From the NCBI RefSeq assembly GCF_010548275.1, contig NZ_JAAGLT010000015.1:147695-211694 (forward strand): 64,000 nucleotides of DNA, in the 5' to 3' direction. Below, in pieces: positions 44,035 to 52,309 of this stretch; position 1 is the first letter of the stretch, and each line of letters opens with the position of its first letter. Under the pieces are notes generated by a model that worked only from the letters and a program-made list of their open reading frames with translations, did not search any database and had not been told where the DNA came from. A program made the position numbers and the translations under genes. The stretch comes from Streptomyces sp. SID12488 (lineage in GTDB: Bacteria > Actinomycetota > Actinomycetes > Streptomycetales > Streptomycetaceae).

Positions 44035-45054
44035 TCAGGAAGCGGCCGGGGCCGGGGCGGGCCCCGTACTCGCACGCACCGTCAACTCGGGCGCGATCAG
44101 CGCGACTTCGTCACTCCCGTGTCCTTCAAGCTTGGCGATCAGCAGTTCCACCGCGCGGCGCCCCATCTCCTGTGCGGGAATGGCGACGGACGTCAGCCGC
44201 ACCGAGGCCTGGGTGGCGACCTGGTCAGGACAGACGGCGATGACCGACACGTCCTCCGGCACCGCCCTCCCCTGCTGGCGCAGCAGCGCGAGCAGCGGTT
44301 CGACCGCCGACTCGTTCTGCACGACGAACCCCGTGGTGCCCGGCCGTTCGTCGAAGATCCGGGCCAGGGTCACCGTCATCGCGTCGAACCCGCCCTCGCA
44401 CGGCCGGTGCAGCACTCGCACCCCCAACTCCCTTGACCGGGAACGGAGTCCGTCGAGCGTGCGCTCGGCGAAACCGGTGTGCCGTTCGTAGACAGCGGGC
44501 GCCTCGCCGATGACAGCGATGTCCCGGTGCCCGAGCTCCGCGAGGTGCTCGGCGCACAGTGCGCCCGTCGCCCCGAAGTCGAGGTCGACGCAGGTCAGGC
44601 CCTCGGTGGCGGCCGGCAGCCCGATGAGCACGGACGGCTGGTCCGTCGCGCGCAGCAACGGCAGCCGCTCGTCGTCGAGTTCGACGTCCATCAGGATCAT
44701 CGCGTCGGCGAGCCCGCTGCCGGTCACGCGGCGCACGGCGTCGGGGCCCTCCTCGCCGGTGAGCAGCAGCACGTCGTACCCGTAGGTGCGGGCGCTGGTG
44801 GCCACCGCGATGGCGATCTCCATCATCACCGGCACGTACATGTCCGTACGCAGCGGGACCATCAGGGCGACGATGTTGGAGCGACTGCTCGCCAGCGCCC
44901 GGGCACCCGCGTTCGGGTGGTAGCCGAGTTGTTGGATGCTCTGCTCGACCCGCTGCCGGGTACCCACGGAGATGGACCGCTTGCCGCTGAGGACATAGCT
45001 CACCGTGCTCGCCGAGACTCCGGCGTGCTGGGCGACCTCGGCGAGAGTGACCAT
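44035..45054 (-). CDS. LacI-family repressor of the xyloglucan locus
   Basis: ATG 45054 behind GGAGA gives 339 residues. The N-terminal helix-turn-helix and hinge are clear (TLAEVAQHAGVSASTVSYVLSGKRSIS, then NAGARALASSRSNIVALMVP). A periplasmic-binding-protein-like sugar domain follows (DVLLLTGEEGPDAVRRV, GHRDIAVIG, GFVVQNESAVEPLLALLRQQGR). It should bind the TCGAAGCGCTTCGA palindromes at its own control region and between the GH3 gene and the importer, releasing them when a xyloglucan-derived sugar binds. Two operator copies upstream suggest autoregulation. The inducer cannot be read from sequence. Confidence 0.9.
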   Translation of the reverse strand: MVTLAEVAQHAGVSASTVSYVLSGKRSISVGTRQRVEQSIQQLGYHPNAGARALASSRSNIVALMVPLRTDMYVPVMMEIAIAVATSARTYGYDVLLLTGEEGPDAVRRVTGSGLADAMILMDVELDDERLPLLRATDQPSVLIGLPAATEGLTCVDLDFGATGALCAEHLAELGHRDIAVIGEAPAVYERHTGFAERTLDGLRSRSRELGVRVLHRPCEGGFDAMTVTLARIFDERPGTTGFVVQNESAVEPLLALLRQQGRAVPEDVSVIAVCPDQVATQASVRLTSVAIPAQEMGRRAVELLIAKLEGHGSDEVALIAPELTVRASTGPAPAPAAS

Positions 45055-45075
45055 CCAGGTCTCCAAGCGTTGTGT

Positions 45076-45087
45076 GAAGCGCTTCGA
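45076..45087. promoter_or_regulatory. Degenerate LacI operator next to the regulator start
   Basis: GAAGCGCTTCGA here keeps the core GAAGCGCTTC and the complete right arm of the operators at 27141 and 27335; the left arm is altered. It lies about 20 bases before the LacI start codon, where binding would block its own transcription or elongation. Confidence 0.6.
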
Positions 45088-45098
45088 CAGTGCGCGTA

Positions 45099-45124
45099 AC
45101 GGATAACAGCGACGGATAACAGCG
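45099..45124. repeat. Perfect tandem 13-mer in the LacI control region
   Basis: ACGGATAACAGCG occurs twice head to tail (45099-45111 and 45112-45124), between the two LacI operators. Direct repeats of this kind can be activator sites or slippage products. The reverse strand reads CGCTGTTATCCGT, containing TTATCC. Confidence 0.6.
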
Positions 45125-45173
45125 AGTGAGGGGTGCAACGACAGTATCCCCACCCGGGTTGGGTGTCCATATG

Positions 45174-45193
45174 TTGTCGAAGCGCTTCGACAA
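45174..45193. promoter_or_regulatory. Extended LacI operator, perfect 20-bp palindrome
   Basis: TTGTCGAAGCGCTTCGACAA is a perfect palindrome containing the same 14-base core as the operators at 27141 and 27335. It lies 120 bases upstream of the LacI start. The minus-strand TTGTCG at its left end could serve as -35 with TATGGA 16 bases on, so the operator may overlap the LacI promoter. Confidence 0.75.
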
Positions 45194-45441
45194 GGTTTTG
45201 CGGGGCCTTCTCGGCCACCATGGCAACTTTCCCACCCGGCGGTGGCCGCTGAGGAGTGCTGGGCCCGATCGGTCGGCATCGGCAACGACATCGGCCGACG
45301 GGCGGGGGAACCGAGGGCCTGTCCCGGCCGATGGTTGCGCGAGGACTGGTGGGGGCGCCCGTATTCGGGTACCAACGATCGAGTAGCACCGATCAGTAAC
45401 GTACGGTCCTCAAGATCCCGATTCGCGGCGAGGTGTGCCTC

Positions 45442-47388
45442 ATGTCCGCAAGCCCGGTACAGCCCCCAGCCAAACCCACCGTCACCGAGCGGGAGGCCCG
45501 CCAGGTGGCGGAGGCCGCCCGGGAGCAGGGCTGGCGCAAGCCCAGCTTCGCCAAGGAACTGTTCCTCGGCCGCTTCCGGCTCGACCTCATCCACCCGCAC
45601 CCGCTCCCGCCCAGCGAGGACGCGCGACGCGGCGAGGAGTTCCTCGCCAGGCTGCGTGACTTCTGCGAGACGAAGATCGACGCGGCCCGCATCGAACGCG
45701 AGGCCCGGATCCCGGACGAGGTGGTCAACGGGCTCAAGGAGCTCGGCGCCCTCGGCATGAAGATCGACACCAAGTACGGCGGACTCGGCCTCACCCAGCT
45801 CTACTACAACAAGGCACTCGCCCTGGTCGGCTCCGCGAACCCGGCGCTCGGCGCGCTGCTCTCCGCCCATCAGTCGATCGGCGTACCGCAGCCGCTCAAG
45901 CTCTTCGGCACCCAGGAACAGAAGGACGAGTTCCTGCCGCGCTGCGCCCGCACCGACATCTCCGCGTTCCTGCTGACGGAGCCCGACGTCGGCTCCGACC
46001 CGGCGCGGCTCGCCACCAGCGCGGTACCGGACGGCGACGACTACGTCCTGGACGGCGTGAAACTCTGGACGACCAACGGAGTCGTCGCCGACCTCCTCGT
46101 CGTCATGGCCCGGGTACCGAAGTCCGAGGGCCACAAGGGCGGCATCACCGCGTTCGTCGTCGAGACCGCCTCCGAGGGCGTCACCGTCGAACACCGCAAC
46201 GCCTTCATGGGCCTGCGCGGCCTGGAGAACGGCGTCACCCGCCTCCATCAGGTGCGCGTCCCGGCCGCCAACCGGATCGGCCCCGAGGGCGCGGGCCTCA
46301 AGATCGCCCTGACGACCCTGAACACGGGCCGCCTGTCGCTGCCCGCGATGTGCGTGGGCGCCGGGAAGTGGTGCCTGAAGATCGCCCGGGAGTGGTCGGG
46401 CGTACGGGAGCAGTGGGGCAAGCCGGTCGCGCTGCACGAGGCGGTCGGCGCGAAGGTCAGCTTCATCGCGGCCACCACCTTCGCCCTGGAAGCCGTACTC
46501 GACCTCTCCTCCCAGATGGCCGACGAGGACCGCAACGACATCCGCATCGAGGCCGCCCTCGCCAAACTGTACGGCTCCGAGATGGCCTGGCTGATGGCCG
46601 ACGAACTCGTCCAGATCCGCGGCGGACGCGGCTTCGAGACCGCCGAGTCGCTCGCCGCCCGCGGGGAACGCGCGGTCCCCGCCGAACAGGTCCTGCGCGA
46701 CCTCCGGATCAACCGCATCTTCGAGGGCTCGACGGAGATCATGCACCTGCTGATCGCCCGCGAGGCCGTCGACGCCCACCTGACGGTCGCCGGTGACCTC
46801 ATCGACCCCGACAAGTCGCTGTCGGACAAGGCGAAGGCAGGCGCGAACGCCGGTGTCTTCTACGCCAAGTGGCTGCCCAAGCTGGTCACCGGAGCCGGAC
46901 AACTCCCGGGCTCGTACGCCGAGTTCAAGCGCAATGGCGTCGACCTGTCGCCGCATCTGCGCTACGTCGAGCGCAGTGCCCGCAAGCTGGCCCGCTCCAC
47001 CTTCTACGCCATGTCCCGCTGGCAGGGCCGACTGGAGACCAAGCAGGGCTTCCTCGGCCGGATCGTCGACATCGGCGCCGAACTGTTCGCGATGAGCGCG
47101 GCCTGCGTACGCGCCGAACTCCTGCGCGCCCAGGGCCAAAACGGCCACGAGGCCTACCAACTGGCCGACGCCTTCTGCCGCCAGGCCCGCGTCCGTGTCG
47201 AGGAACTCTTCGGCCGCCTGTGGACCAACACCGACGACGTCGACCGCGCGGTGGTCAAGGGCGTCCTCGCCGGCACGTACACCTGGCTGGAGGAGGGTGT
47301 CGTCGACCTCTCGGGCGAGGGCCCCTGGATCGCGGACGCCACCCCCGGCCCGACGAAACAGGAGAACGTCCACCGCCCCATCCGGTGA
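45442..47388 (+). CDS. Acyl-CoA dehydrogenase
   Basis: ATG 45442, eight bases after GCGAGG, gives 648 residues; a GTG at 45433 is an alternative. The core has the flavin-binding segments FLLTEPDVGSDPARL and WTTNGVVADLLVVMAR, then LTTLNTGRLSLPAMCVGAGK and IFEGSTEIMHLLIARE, which is diagnostic of acyl-CoA dehydrogenases. A C-terminal extension of about 170 residues is typical of the very-long-chain type. It oxidises acyl-CoA to trans-2-enoyl-CoA, passing electrons to electron-transfer flavoprotein. It stands alone, divergent from the LacI gene with 387 bases between, and no fatty-acid partner genes are adjacent. Confidence 0.88.
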   Translation: MSASPVQPPAKPTVTEREARQVAEAAREQGWRKPSFAKELFLGRFRLDLIHPHPLPPSEDARRGEEFLARLRDFCETKIDAARIEREARIPDEVVNGLKELGALGMKIDTKYGGLGLTQLYYNKALALVGSANPALGALLSAHQSIGVPQPLKLFGTQEQKDEFLPRCARTDISAFLLTEPDVGSDPARLATSAVPDGDDYVLDGVKLWTTNGVVADLLVVMARVPKSEGHKGGITAFVVETASEGVTVEHRNAFMGLRGLENGVTRLHQVRVPAANRIGPEGAGLKIALTTLNTGRLSLPAMCVGAGKWCLKIAREWSGVREQWGKPVALHEAVGAKVSFIAATTFALEAVLDLSSQMADEDRNDIRIEAALAKLYGSEMAWLMADELVQIRGGRGFETAESLAARGERAVPAEQVLRDLRINRIFEGSTEIMHLLIAREAVDAHLTVAGDLIDPDKSLSDKAKAGANAGVFYAKWLPKLVTGAGQLPGSYAEFKRNGVDLSPHLRYVERSARKLARSTFYAMSRWQGRLETKQGFLGRIVDIGAELFAMSAACVRAELLRAQGQNGHEAYQLADAFCRQARVRVEELFGRLWTNTDDVDRAVVKGVLAGTYTWLEEGVVDLSGEGPWIADATPGPTKQENVHRPIR

Positions 47389-47421
47389 GGTCCGTTCCGG
47401 GAAACCCGACGCCGCCCCGAG

Positions 47422-47450
47422 GTTCCCCGCGCCCTTAGGGCGCGGGGAAC
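47422..47450. terminator. Near-perfect 29-bp palindrome, likely terminator
   Basis: GTTCCCCGCGCCCT (47422-47435) and AGGGCGCGGGGAAC (47437-47450) are exact reverse complements around one base. It lies between convergent genes and belongs to repeat family C. With a one-base centre it forms a hairpin after opening a few inner pairs, and may terminate both flanking transcripts. Confidence 0.6.
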
Positions 47451-47506
47451 TGCGCGATCAGCCACGACGGACCCGCAGGCGAATCACCGGCCCCGCAGCG
47501 GAACGT

Positions 47507-47959
47507 CTAGCAGGCCTTGTCGCTCGGGTCGCTGGTCGTCCACTTGCAGTCGTCGACCTTCGACCCGTTCGCTCTCGTCAGGATCGCCGTGTCGCTGGTG
47601 TTGTTCCAGACGTACCAGGAACGCTTCTGGAACTTGGTCGCCGCGCTGTCGGTCCCCTTGCCCGTGCGGATCTTCATGGTCTTGCCCGCGCCGATCTTCA
47701 GATTGGCGAAGGTGTACTTGTGATTGGCGACGTCCTTCAGGATCCAGCCCTTGAGGGATATGGACGCCGAACTGGTGTTCTTGATCTCCACCCACTCCCC
47801 GTTGAGGGAGGTGTTGGAGCCGTTGTCCGAGCCCGGACTGTCGAACCACACGTGCCGGATGACCACCCCGCCGGCCGCCTCGGCCGGAGTGCTGAGAACC
47901 GCGCCGGTCAGGGCAACGGCGCCCGCGAGCGCGGGCAGGGCAGCGCGTCGAATGCGCAT
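47507..47959 (-). CDS. Small secreted lamin-tail-domain protein
   Basis: The 150-residue protein starts at ATG 47959 behind GGGGGGA. A signal peptide of about 28 residues (RRAALPALAGAVALTGAVLSTPAEA) is followed by a lamin-tail (LTD) beta-sandwich: IRHVWFDSPGSDNGSN, LNGEWVEIKNTSSASISLKGWILKD, GKTMKIRTGKGT and YVWNNTSDTAILTRANG. Two cysteines near the C terminus could form a disulfide. LTD proteins in bacteria are secreted and often attached to nucleases, but here no catalytic domain accompanies it. Function is unknown, perhaps ligand or surface binding. Confidence 0.8.
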   Translation of the reverse strand: MRIRRAALPALAGAVALTGAVLSTPAEAAGGVVIRHVWFDSPGSDNGSNTSLNGEWVEIKNTSSASISLKGWILKDVANHKYTFANLKIGAGKTMKIRTGKGTDSAATKFQKRSWYVWNNTSDTAILTRANGSKVDDCKWTTSDPSDKAC

Positions 47960-48114
47960 CGAGATCCCCCCAGGATTTCGTACACGACAGGCCGGTCGTC
48001 CACCGGCCAGGAATGAAGTGTTATCACACGATCTTCATGTGGGTTTCGCTTATGGACACTCCGCCCGGGGGACGCCCTGTCCTCACTGTCGGTGGCAGCG
48101 GCCACAATGGAGGG

Positions 48115-49386
48115 ATGACCGACAGTCCAGCCCCACTCGCAGACCCGCACCTCGTCTTCGACCCCGTGGTCAAAGACGGCTCCAGGGACGTGGTGATCCT
48201 CGGTTCCACCGGGTCGATCGGCACCCAGGCCATCGACCTCGTGCTGCGCAACCCGGACCGCTTCAGGGTCACCGGGCTCTCCGCCGCGGGCGGTCGGGTC
48301 GCACTCCTCGCCGAGCAGGCGCACCGGCTGCGCGTGCGCACGGTCGCCGTGGCTCGCGAGGACGTCGTACCGGCCCTGCGTGAGGCGCTGAGCGAGCGGT
48401 ACGGCGCCGGGGAGCCGCTCCCCGAGATCCTCGCCGGACCGCAGGCGGCCACCCACCTCGCCGCCTCCGACTGCCACACGGTGCTCAACGGCATCACCGG
48501 ATCGATCGGCCTGGCCCCCACCCTCGCCGCCCTGGAGGCGGGCCGCACCCTCGCGCTCGCCAACAAGGAGTCGCTCATCGTCGGCGGCCCGCTGGTCAAG
48601 GCCCTTGCGGAGCCGGGGCAGATCATCCCGGTCGACTCCGAGCACGCGGCCCTGTTCCAGGCCCTGGCGGCCGGAACCCGCTCCGACGTGCGCAAGCTGG
48701 TCGTCACGGCATCCGGCGGCCCCTTCCGCGGCCGTACGAAGGCACAACTGGCCGACGTGACGGTCGAGGAGGCGCTCGCGCACCCCACCTGGGCGATGGG
48801 CCCGGTGATCACGATCAACTCCGCGACGCTCGTCAACAAGGGCCTGGAGGTGATCGAGGCACACCTCCTCTACGACATTCCCTTCGACCGCATTGAGGTG
48901 GTCGTGCACCCGCAGTCGTATGTCCACTCGATGGTTGAGTTCACGGACGGATCGACACTGGCCCAGGCCACGCCCCCCGACATGCGCGGCCCCATCGCGA
49001 TCGGCCTCGGCTGGCCGGAGCGCGTCCCGGACGCGGCGCCCGCGTTCGACTGGAGCACGGCGTCGACGTGGGAGTTCTTCCCGCTCGACACCGAGGCGTT
49101 CCCGTCGGTCGGCCTCGCCCGGCATGTCGGGCAGCTCGCGGGCACGGCCCCCGCGGTGTTCAATGCGGCGAACGAGGAGTGCGTGGAAGCATTCCGGAGC
49201 GGCGGGCTACCGTTCAACGGAATCATGGAGACCGTGACCCGGGTGGTCGAGGAGCACGGCACACCTCGTACGGGAACTTCCCTGACCGTCGCGGACGTCC
49301 TTGAAGCGGAGTCCTGGGCGCGGTCGAGGGCCCGGGAACTGACACAACAGACGAAGACACAGCAAGCGGCGGAGGCCCGTGCATGA
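48115..49386 (+). CDS. dxr: 1-deoxy-D-xylulose-5-phosphate reductoisomerase
   Basis: Starting at ATG 48115 gives 423 residues. The NADPH loop VVILGSTGSIGTQAIDL, LANKESLIVGG, SEHAALFQAL and the active-site flap/metal segment VEFTDGSTLAQATPPDMRGPIAIGLGWPERV identify Dxr. It converts deoxyxylulose phosphate to methylerythritol phosphate, the committed step of the non-mevalonate isoprenoid route. The start codon is directly preceded by GGAGGG with almost no spacer, so ATG 48052 (without a ribosome site) cannot be excluded. Its stop overlaps the rseP start (ATGA), and ispG of the same pathway follows. Confidence 0.92.
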   Translation: MTDSPAPLADPHLVFDPVVKDGSRDVVILGSTGSIGTQAIDLVLRNPDRFRVTGLSAAGGRVALLAEQAHRLRVRTVAVAREDVVPALREALSERYGAGEPLPEILAGPQAATHLAASDCHTVLNGITGSIGLAPTLAALEAGRTLALANKESLIVGGPLVKALAEPGQIIPVDSEHAALFQALAAGTRSDVRKLVVTASGGPFRGRTKAQLADVTVEEALAHPTWAMGPVITINSATLVNKGLEVIEAHLLYDIPFDRIEVVVHPQSYVHSMVEFTDGSTLAQATPPDMRGPIAIGLGWPERVPDAAPAFDWSTASTWEFFPLDTEAFPSVGLARHVGQLAGTAPAVFNAANEECVEAFRSGGLPFNGIMETVTRVVEEHGTPRTGTSLTVADVLEAESWARSRARELTQQTKTQQAAEARA

Positions 49387-50687
49387 CGGCACTGATGATG
49401 ATCCTCGGCATAGTCGTCTTCGTGATCGGCCTGCTGGTGTCGATCGCCTGGCACGAGCTGGGCCATCTCTCGACGGCGAAGCTCTTCGGTATCCGCGTAC
49501 CGCAGTACATGGTCGGCTTCGGCCCGACGATCTGGTCGCGCAACAAGGGTGAGACCGAGTACGGCATCAAGGCGATCCCGTTCGGCGGCTACATCCGCAT
49601 GATCGGGATGTTCCCGCCGGGCCCGGACGGCCGCATAGAGGCCCGCTCGACCTCCCCCTGGCGCGGGATGATCGAGGACGCGCGCGCCCAGTCCTTCGAG
49701 GAGATGCTGCCGGGCGACGAGAAGCGCCTGTTCTACACGCGCAAGCCGTGGAAGCGCGTCATCGTGATGTTCGCGGGTCCGTTCATGAACCTGATCCTCG
49801 CGGTGGCACTGTTCCTGATCGTGCTCATGGGCTTCGGCGTCTCGCAGCAGACCACCGACGTCAGCTCGGTCTCCAAGTGCGTCATCGCCCAGAGCGAGGG
49901 CCGCGACGACTGCCGCAAGACCGACGAGGCCTCCCCGGCCGCGGCGGCCGGCCTCAAGGCGGGCGACAAGATCCTCTCCTTCGGCGGGGTCCAGGTCGAC
50001 ACCTGGAACAAGCTCTCGGACGAGATCCGCGCGAACCCCGGCAAGGAGGTGGCGATCGTCGTCGACCGCAAGGGCGAGCAGGTCACCCTCCACGCGAAGA
50101 TCGCCAAGAACCAGGTCGCGAAGAAGGACTCCAGCGGCCAGATCGTCCAGGGCGAGTACGTCACGGCGGGCTTCCTCGGCTTCAGCGCGGCCAACGGCAT
50201 CGTCCGCCAGGACTTCGGCGACTCGGTGACCTGGATGGGCGATCGGATGGGCGAGGCCGTCGACTCGATCGCGAGCCTGCCCGGCAAGATCCCCGCCCTG
50301 TGGAACGCGGCCTTCGACGGCGGCGAACGCGCGGCGGACTCCCCGATGGGCGTGGTCGGCGCGGCCCGCGTGGGCGGCGAGATCTTCACCCTGGACATCC
50401 CGCCCACCCAGCAGCTGGCGATGGCGTTGATGCTGGTGGCGGGCTTCAACCTGTCCCTCTTCCTCTTCAACATGCTCCCGCTGCTGCCGCTCGACGGCGG
50501 CCATGTCGCGGGCGCCCTGTGGGAGTCCCTGCGACGGAACACGGCGAAGGTGCTCAAGCGCCCGGACCCGGGCCCGTTCGACGTGGCGAAGCTGATGCCG
50601 GTGGCCTATGTGGTGGCGGGTATTTTTATCTGCTTCACCTTGCTGGTCCTGGTGGCTGATGTGGTCAACCCGGTGCGAATCTCCTAG
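49383..50687 (+). CDS. rseP: RseP-type site-2 intramembrane metalloprotease
   Basis: The 434-residue protein overlaps the dxr stop by four bases. The zinc motif H24-E25-L-G-H28 lies in the first membrane helix. A PDZ domain is visible around SPAAAAGLKAGDKILSFGGVQVDTW, and the second metal-binding segment NMLPLLPLDGGH lies in a later helix. Four membrane spans are expected. Family members cut transmembrane substrates such as anti-sigma factors after a first cut outside. The neighbouring MEP-pathway genes are a conserved actinobacterial arrangement without obvious functional link. Confidence 0.9.
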   Translation: MTALMMILGIVVFVIGLLVSIAWHELGHLSTAKLFGIRVPQYMVGFGPTIWSRNKGETEYGIKAIPFGGYIRMIGMFPPGPDGRIEARSTSPWRGMIEDARAQSFEEMLPGDEKRLFYTRKPWKRVIVMFAGPFMNLILAVALFLIVLMGFGVSQQTTDVSSVSKCVIAQSEGRDDCRKTDEASPAAAAGLKAGDKILSFGGVQVDTWNKLSDEIRANPGKEVAIVVDRKGEQVTLHAKIAKNQVAKKDSSGQIVQGEYVTAGFLGFSAANGIVRQDFGDSVTWMGDRMGEAVDSIASLPGKIPALWNAAFDGGERAADSPMGVVGAARVGGEIFTLDIPPTQQLAMALMLVAGFNLSLFLFNMLPLLPLDGGHVAGALWESLRRNTAKVLKRPDPGPFDVAKLMPVAYVVAGIFICFTLLVLVADVVNPVRIS

Positions 50688-50715
50688 CCACCCGGGGTTT
50701 CCCGCGGATTCACCA

Positions 50716-50754
50716 CGGCCGGGCACAGCGGAAGCACTCCGCTGTGCCCGGCCG
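50716..50754. terminator. Strong terminator hairpin after rseP
   Basis: CGGCCGGGCACAGCGGA (50716-50732) pairs perfectly over 17 bases with TCCGCTGTGCCCGGCCG (50738-50754) around the loop AGCAC, followed by TTCCCC. It lies 28 bases after the rseP stop and should separate the dxr-rseP transcript from ispG. Confidence 0.85.
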
Positions 50755-50878
50755 TTCCCCAATGAGTGGGTTTACGTGCGGGATGTGCCCGGGCCAGGGC
50801 ACGTGCCGTAATCTCGAAGTCCGGAGCCCGCTGTTCCCGGGGCCGGACCTTGAACCACAACTTGGGGTTGCACAGCAG

Positions 50879-52036
50879 ATGACTGCGATTTCTCTCGGCA
50901 TGCCGACCGTTCCGACCAAGCTCGCCGAACGCCGGAAGAGCCGACAGATCCAGGTCGGTTCGGTGGCCGTGGGCGGAGACGCACCGGTGTCGGTGCAGTC
51001 GATGACGACGACGCGTACGTCGGACATCGGGGCCACGCTCCAGCAGATCGCCGAGCTGACGGCGTCCGGCTGCCAGATCGTGCGGGTCGCCTGCCCCACG
51101 CAGGACGACGCGGACGCGCTGGCGACCATCGCGCGCAAGTCGCAGATCCCGGTGATCGCCGACATCCACTTCCAGCCGAAGTACGTCTTCGCCGCGATCG
51201 AGGCCGGCTGCGCCGCGGTCCGGGTGAACCCCGGCAACATCAAGCAGTTCGACGACCAGGTCAAGGAGATCGCGCGCGCCGCCAAGGACCACGGCACGCC
51301 GATCCGCATCGGCGTCAACGCCGGTTCGCTCGACAGTCGACTGCTCAAGAAGTACGGCCGGGCCACTCCCGAGGCGCTTGTCGAGTCGGCGCTGTGGGAG
51401 GCGTCGCTCTTCGAGGAGCACGACTTCAGGGACATCAAGATCTCGGTCAAGCACAACGACCCGGTGATCATGGTCAACGCCTACCGGCAGCTCGCGGCGG
51501 CCTGCGACTACCCCCTCCACCTGGGCGTCACCGAGGCCGGTCCCGCCTTCCAGGGCACCATCAAGTCGGCCGTCGCCTTCGGCGCGCTGCTCAGCGAGGG
51601 CATCGGCGACACGATCCGCGTCTCCCTGTCCGCGCCGCCGGTCGAGGAGATCAAGGTCGGCAACCAGATCCTGGAGTCCCTGAACCTCCGCCAGCGCGGC
51701 CTGGAGATCGTGTCGTGCCCGTCGTGCGGGCGCGCCCAGGTCGACGTCTACAAGCTGGCCGAAGAGGTCACGGCCGGCCTGGAGGGCATGGAGGTCCCGC
51801 TGCGCGTCGCGGTCATGGGCTGCGTGGTGAACGGCCCCGGCGAGGCGAGGGAAGCCGACCTCGGCGTCGCCTCCGGCAATGGCAAGGGACAGATCTTCGT
51901 GAAGGGCGAGGTGATCAAGACGGTCCCCGAGTCGAAGATCGTCGAGACGCTGATCGAGGAGGCGATGAAGATCGCCGAGCAGATGGAGGCGGACGGAATC
52001 GCTTCCGGGGAGCCTTCGGTGTCCGTCGCGGGTTGA
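50879..52036 (+). CDS. ispG: 4-hydroxy-3-methylbut-2-enyl-diphosphate synthase
   Basis: ATG 50879 gives 385 residues. IspG hallmarks are VQSMTTTRTSDIGATLQQI, PVIADIHFQPKYVFAAIEAG, VRVNPGNI, the cluster ligands in SCPSCGRAQVD and the third cysteine in VMGCVVNGPGEAREADLG. It reduces MEcPP to HMBPP with a [4Fe-4S] cluster, the penultimate isoprenoid step. An actinobacterial-type two-domain protein is indicated by length. The ribosome site (GGGG) is weak. The gene has its own leader, since a strong terminator lies between it and rseP. Confidence 0.93.
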   Translation: MTAISLGMPTVPTKLAERRKSRQIQVGSVAVGGDAPVSVQSMTTTRTSDIGATLQQIAELTASGCQIVRVACPTQDDADALATIARKSQIPVIADIHFQPKYVFAAIEAGCAAVRVNPGNIKQFDDQVKEIARAAKDHGTPIRIGVNAGSLDSRLLKKYGRATPEALVESALWEASLFEEHDFRDIKISVKHNDPVIMVNAYRQLAAACDYPLHLGVTEAGPAFQGTIKSAVAFGALLSEGIGDTIRVSLSAPPVEEIKVGNQILESLNLRQRGLEIVSCPSCGRAQVDVYKLAEEVTAGLEGMEVPLRVAVMGCVVNGPGEAREADLGVASGNGKGQIFVKGEVIKTVPESKIVETLIEEAMKIAEQMEADGIASGEPSVSVAG

Positions 52037-52038
52037 TT

Positions 52039-52195
52039 CGCCCCCGCCGCCCCTACCCGTCCCATCCTCCTGGGGCTCCGCCCCAGACCCCGCTCCTCAA
52101 ACGACGGAGAGGCTGACCTATCAGCCCGTCCGGCGTTTGAGGACGAGCGCGTTCAGCGCGAAAGGGGGGTCTGGGGGCGCAGCCCCCAGGGACGG
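52039..52195. repeat. Paired copies of family A dispersed repeat
   Basis: Two family A blocks lie in opposite orientation. The first contains CTGGGGC-TCC-GCCCCAG (52070-52086); the second contains CCCGTCCGGCGTTTGAGGAC and CTGGGGGC-GCA-GCCCCCAG (52171-52189). Either hairpin could end ispG transcription. The copy at 22442 is the closest relative in the window. Confidence 0.75.
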
Positions 52196-52309
52196 CAGAC
52201 CGATCCGACGTTCACTGACAAGCGAGCGGCCCCCACCACAGGGCGACGCCGCTCAGCTTCCGCAGGTACAGTGCGGAGATCAGCAGACCGCATCGGTGAG
52301 GCCCCGCAC

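Noticed and set aside
44035..47373. A 1112-residue open frame on the minus strand running antisense to the acyl-CoA dehydrogenase gene
   Set aside because: Only its last 339 codons are a real protein (LacI regulator) with a helix-turn-helix and ribosome site; the rest is the antisense shadow of a high-GC gene.
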